The notes beneath the pieces are model-generated. The model did not search any database. It was not told where the DNA came from and saw only the letters and a list, made by a program, of their open reading frames with translations. Made by a program: the position numbers and the translations under genes. From Mycolicibacterium neworleansense (lineage in GTDB: Bacteria > Actinomycetota > Actinomycetes > Mycobacteriales > Mycobacteriaceae): a DNA stretch of 64,000 bases. Shown piece after piece: positions 62,814 to 64,000 of this stretch (position 1 is the first letter of the stretch; the number at the start of each line of letters is the position of its first letter). The DNA lies in the NCBI RefSeq assembly GCF_001245615.1, contig NZ_CWKH01000001.1, forward strand, positions 1,860,001-1,924,000. Reading direction: 5' to 3'.

Positions 62814-64000
62814 CGTCAGCGGCCTTGTCGCCGCCCTCAGCCTGCTCCTCGTCGACGAGCACCAGCGAGATCTTGCCGCGGTTGTCGATGTCGGCGATCT
62901 CGACGCGCAGCTTGTCGCCGACCTTCACCACATCCTCGACCTTGGCGATGCGCTTGCCACGGCCCAACTTGGAGATGTGGACCAGGCCGTCACGACCCGG
63001 CAGCAGCGACACGAACGCACCGAAGTCGGTGGTCTTGACGACCGTGCCGAGGAAGCGCTCGCCGATCTTGGGCAGCTGCGGGTTGGCGATGGCGTTGATC
63101 TTGTCGATCGCGGCCTGCGCGGACTCGCCGTTGCTGGCGCCGACGAACACGGTGCCGTCGTCCTCGATGGAGATCGACGCGCCGGTCTCCTCGGTGATCG
63201 AGTTGATCATCTTGCCCTTGGGCCCGATGACCTCGCCGATCTTGTCCACCGGAACCTTGATGGTGGTGATCCGCGGTGCGTAGGGGCTCATCTCGTCCGG
63301 AGCGTCGATGGCCTCGGCCATGACGTCCAGGATGGTCAGACGCGCGTCCTTGGCCTGGCTCAGTGCGCCCGCCAGCACCTTCGAGGGGATGCCGTCGAGC
63401 TTGGTGTCGAGCTGCAGGGCGGTGACGAAGTCCTTGGTGCCTGCGCACTTGAAGTCCATGTCGCCGAAGGCATCCTCGGCGCCGAGGATGTCGGTCAGCG
63501 TCACGTAGCGGGTCTCACCGTCAACCTGGTCGGAGACCAGACCCATGGCGATGCCGGCCACCGGCGCCTTGAGCGGCACACCGGCGTTCAGCAGCGACAG
63601 GGTCGAGGCACACACCGAGCCCATCGAGGTGGAGCCGTTGGAGCCCAATGCCTCCGACACCTGGCGGATCGCGTAGGGGAACTCCTCGACGCTGGGCAGC
63701 ACGGGAACCAGCGCGCGTTCGGCCAGCGCACCGTGGCCGATCTCTCGGCGCTTGGGCGAACCGACGCGACCGGTCTCACCGGTCGAGAACGGCGGGAAGT
63801 TGTAGTGGTGCATGTAGCGCTTGGTGGTCTCGGGCCCCAGCGAGTCGATCTGCTGGGCCATCTTGACCATGTCCAGCGTGGTGACACCCATGATCTGGGT
63901 CTCGCCGCGCTCGAACAACGCGCTGCCGTGCGCACGCGGGATGATGGCCACCTCGGCCGAGAGGGCGCGGATGTCGGTCACACCACGGCCGTCGATACGG
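62770..64000 (-). CDS. gpsI: Polynucleotide phosphorylase / guanosine pentaphosphate synthetase, C-terminal part
   Basis: The visible 410 residues are the second RNase-PH core ([35 protein letters not shown], with [14 protein letters not shown]), the KH domain ([28 protein letters not shown]), the S1 domain ([28 protein letters not shown]) and an Ala/Glu-rich tail. The enzyme degrades RNA with phosphate in the RNA degradosome. The N-terminal half lies beyond the right edge of the window; the open frame continues unbroken to base 64000. Confidence 0.95.
   Translation of the reverse strand, partial: RIDGRGVTDIRALSAEVAIIPRAHGSALFERGETQIMGVTTLDMVKMAQQIDSLGPETTKRYMHHYNFPPFSTGETGRVGSPKRREIGHGALAERALVPVLPSVEEFPYAIRQVSEALGSNGSTSMGSVCASTLSLLNAGVPLKAPVAGIAMGLVSDQVDGETRYVTLTDILGAEDAFGDMDFKCAGTKDFVTALQLDTKLDGIPSKVLAGALSQAKDARLTILDVMAEAIDAPDEMSPYAPRITTIKVPVDKIGEVIGPKGKMINSITEETGASISIEDDGTVFVGASNGESAQAAIDKINAIANPQLPKIGERFLGTVVKTTDFGAFVSLLPGRDGLVHISKLGRGKRIAKVEDVVKVGDKLRVEIADIDNRGKISLVLVDEEQAEGGDKAADGAAAPAEAAPAAES

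Overview
The window is high-GC actinobacterial DNA with the gene order of a mycobacterial chromosome. From memory of the M. tuberculosis H37Rv map, the core genes follow the block from sthA (Rv2713) to gpsI (Rv2783c): PAC2 protein, hydrolase, phzF-like, nrdR, chiZ, lexA, LGFP protein, fadE20, hflX, DUF349 protein, miaB, recX-recA, DUF3046, glycosyltransferase, ephG, psp/clgR, cinA, pgsA3, argA, ftsK, rnj, dapA, thyX, dfrA-thyA, dapB, aldR/ald, pepR and gpsI. The intein-free recA, the gluABCD glutamate transporter beside miaB and several extra loci point to a non-tuberculous, probably fast-growing Mycolicibacterium-type species. That placement is inference.

Layout. 1-5.3 kb: remnant of sthA, metabolic genes, nrdR, then the divergent damage-response pair chiZ/lexA. 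5.3-18.7 kb: LGFP cell-envelope protein, fadE20, a bisC-like molybdoenzyme, a secreted PE-PPE hydrolase, hflX, a deletion scar that fuses dapF and Rv2728c-like remnants, the DUF349 protein and miaB. 18.8-23.7 kb: gluABCD, then recX-recA reading the other way. 23.9-32.4 kb: small proteins, glycosyltransferase, ephG, the clgR-pspA-pspM envelope-stress operon, pgsA3-cinA, argA, and ftsK with a disturbed 5' end. 32.5-39.7 kb: monooxygenase/SDR/methyltransferase, a group III globin opposite a cysteine-bearing regulator, rnj, dapA, thyX. 39.9-51.4 kb is the accessory stretch between thyX and dfrA: transporter-like protein, double zinc-motif protein, small unknowns, TetR-DUF1214-sulfotransferase operon, GntR-controlled iminopeptidase and permease, and an AlkZ/YcaQ-type DNA glycosylase. 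51.4-64 kb returns to core: dfrA-thyA, dapB cluster, META lipoprotein, aldR/ald, hsp20, a class A beta-lactamase, pepR, gpsI.

Two regulatory themes recur. First, many starts look leaderless: a TANNNT -10 element sits 6-7 nt before an ATG or GTG. Second, damage-response control is dense. LexA boxes lie at lexA, chiZ and recA. The LexA-independent (PafBC-type) motif TTGTCRGTG-N8-TANNNT is exact at chiZ and recA, and near-exact at the DNA glycosylase gene at 50.25 kb.

The most unusual items are a triplicated 33-bp repeat between gluC and gluD that forms a small ORF coupled to both neighbours; the PafBC-type promoter on the predicted DNA glycosylase, whose -35 lies in a duplicated 34-bp repeat; a globin/regulator pair with a clear shared operator; and a set of apparent truncations or frameshifts in conserved genes (sthA, chiZ, dapF-miaA, ftsK) that need to be separated from assembly error. 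No tRNA, rRNA, CRISPR array, insertion sequence or prophage was seen.
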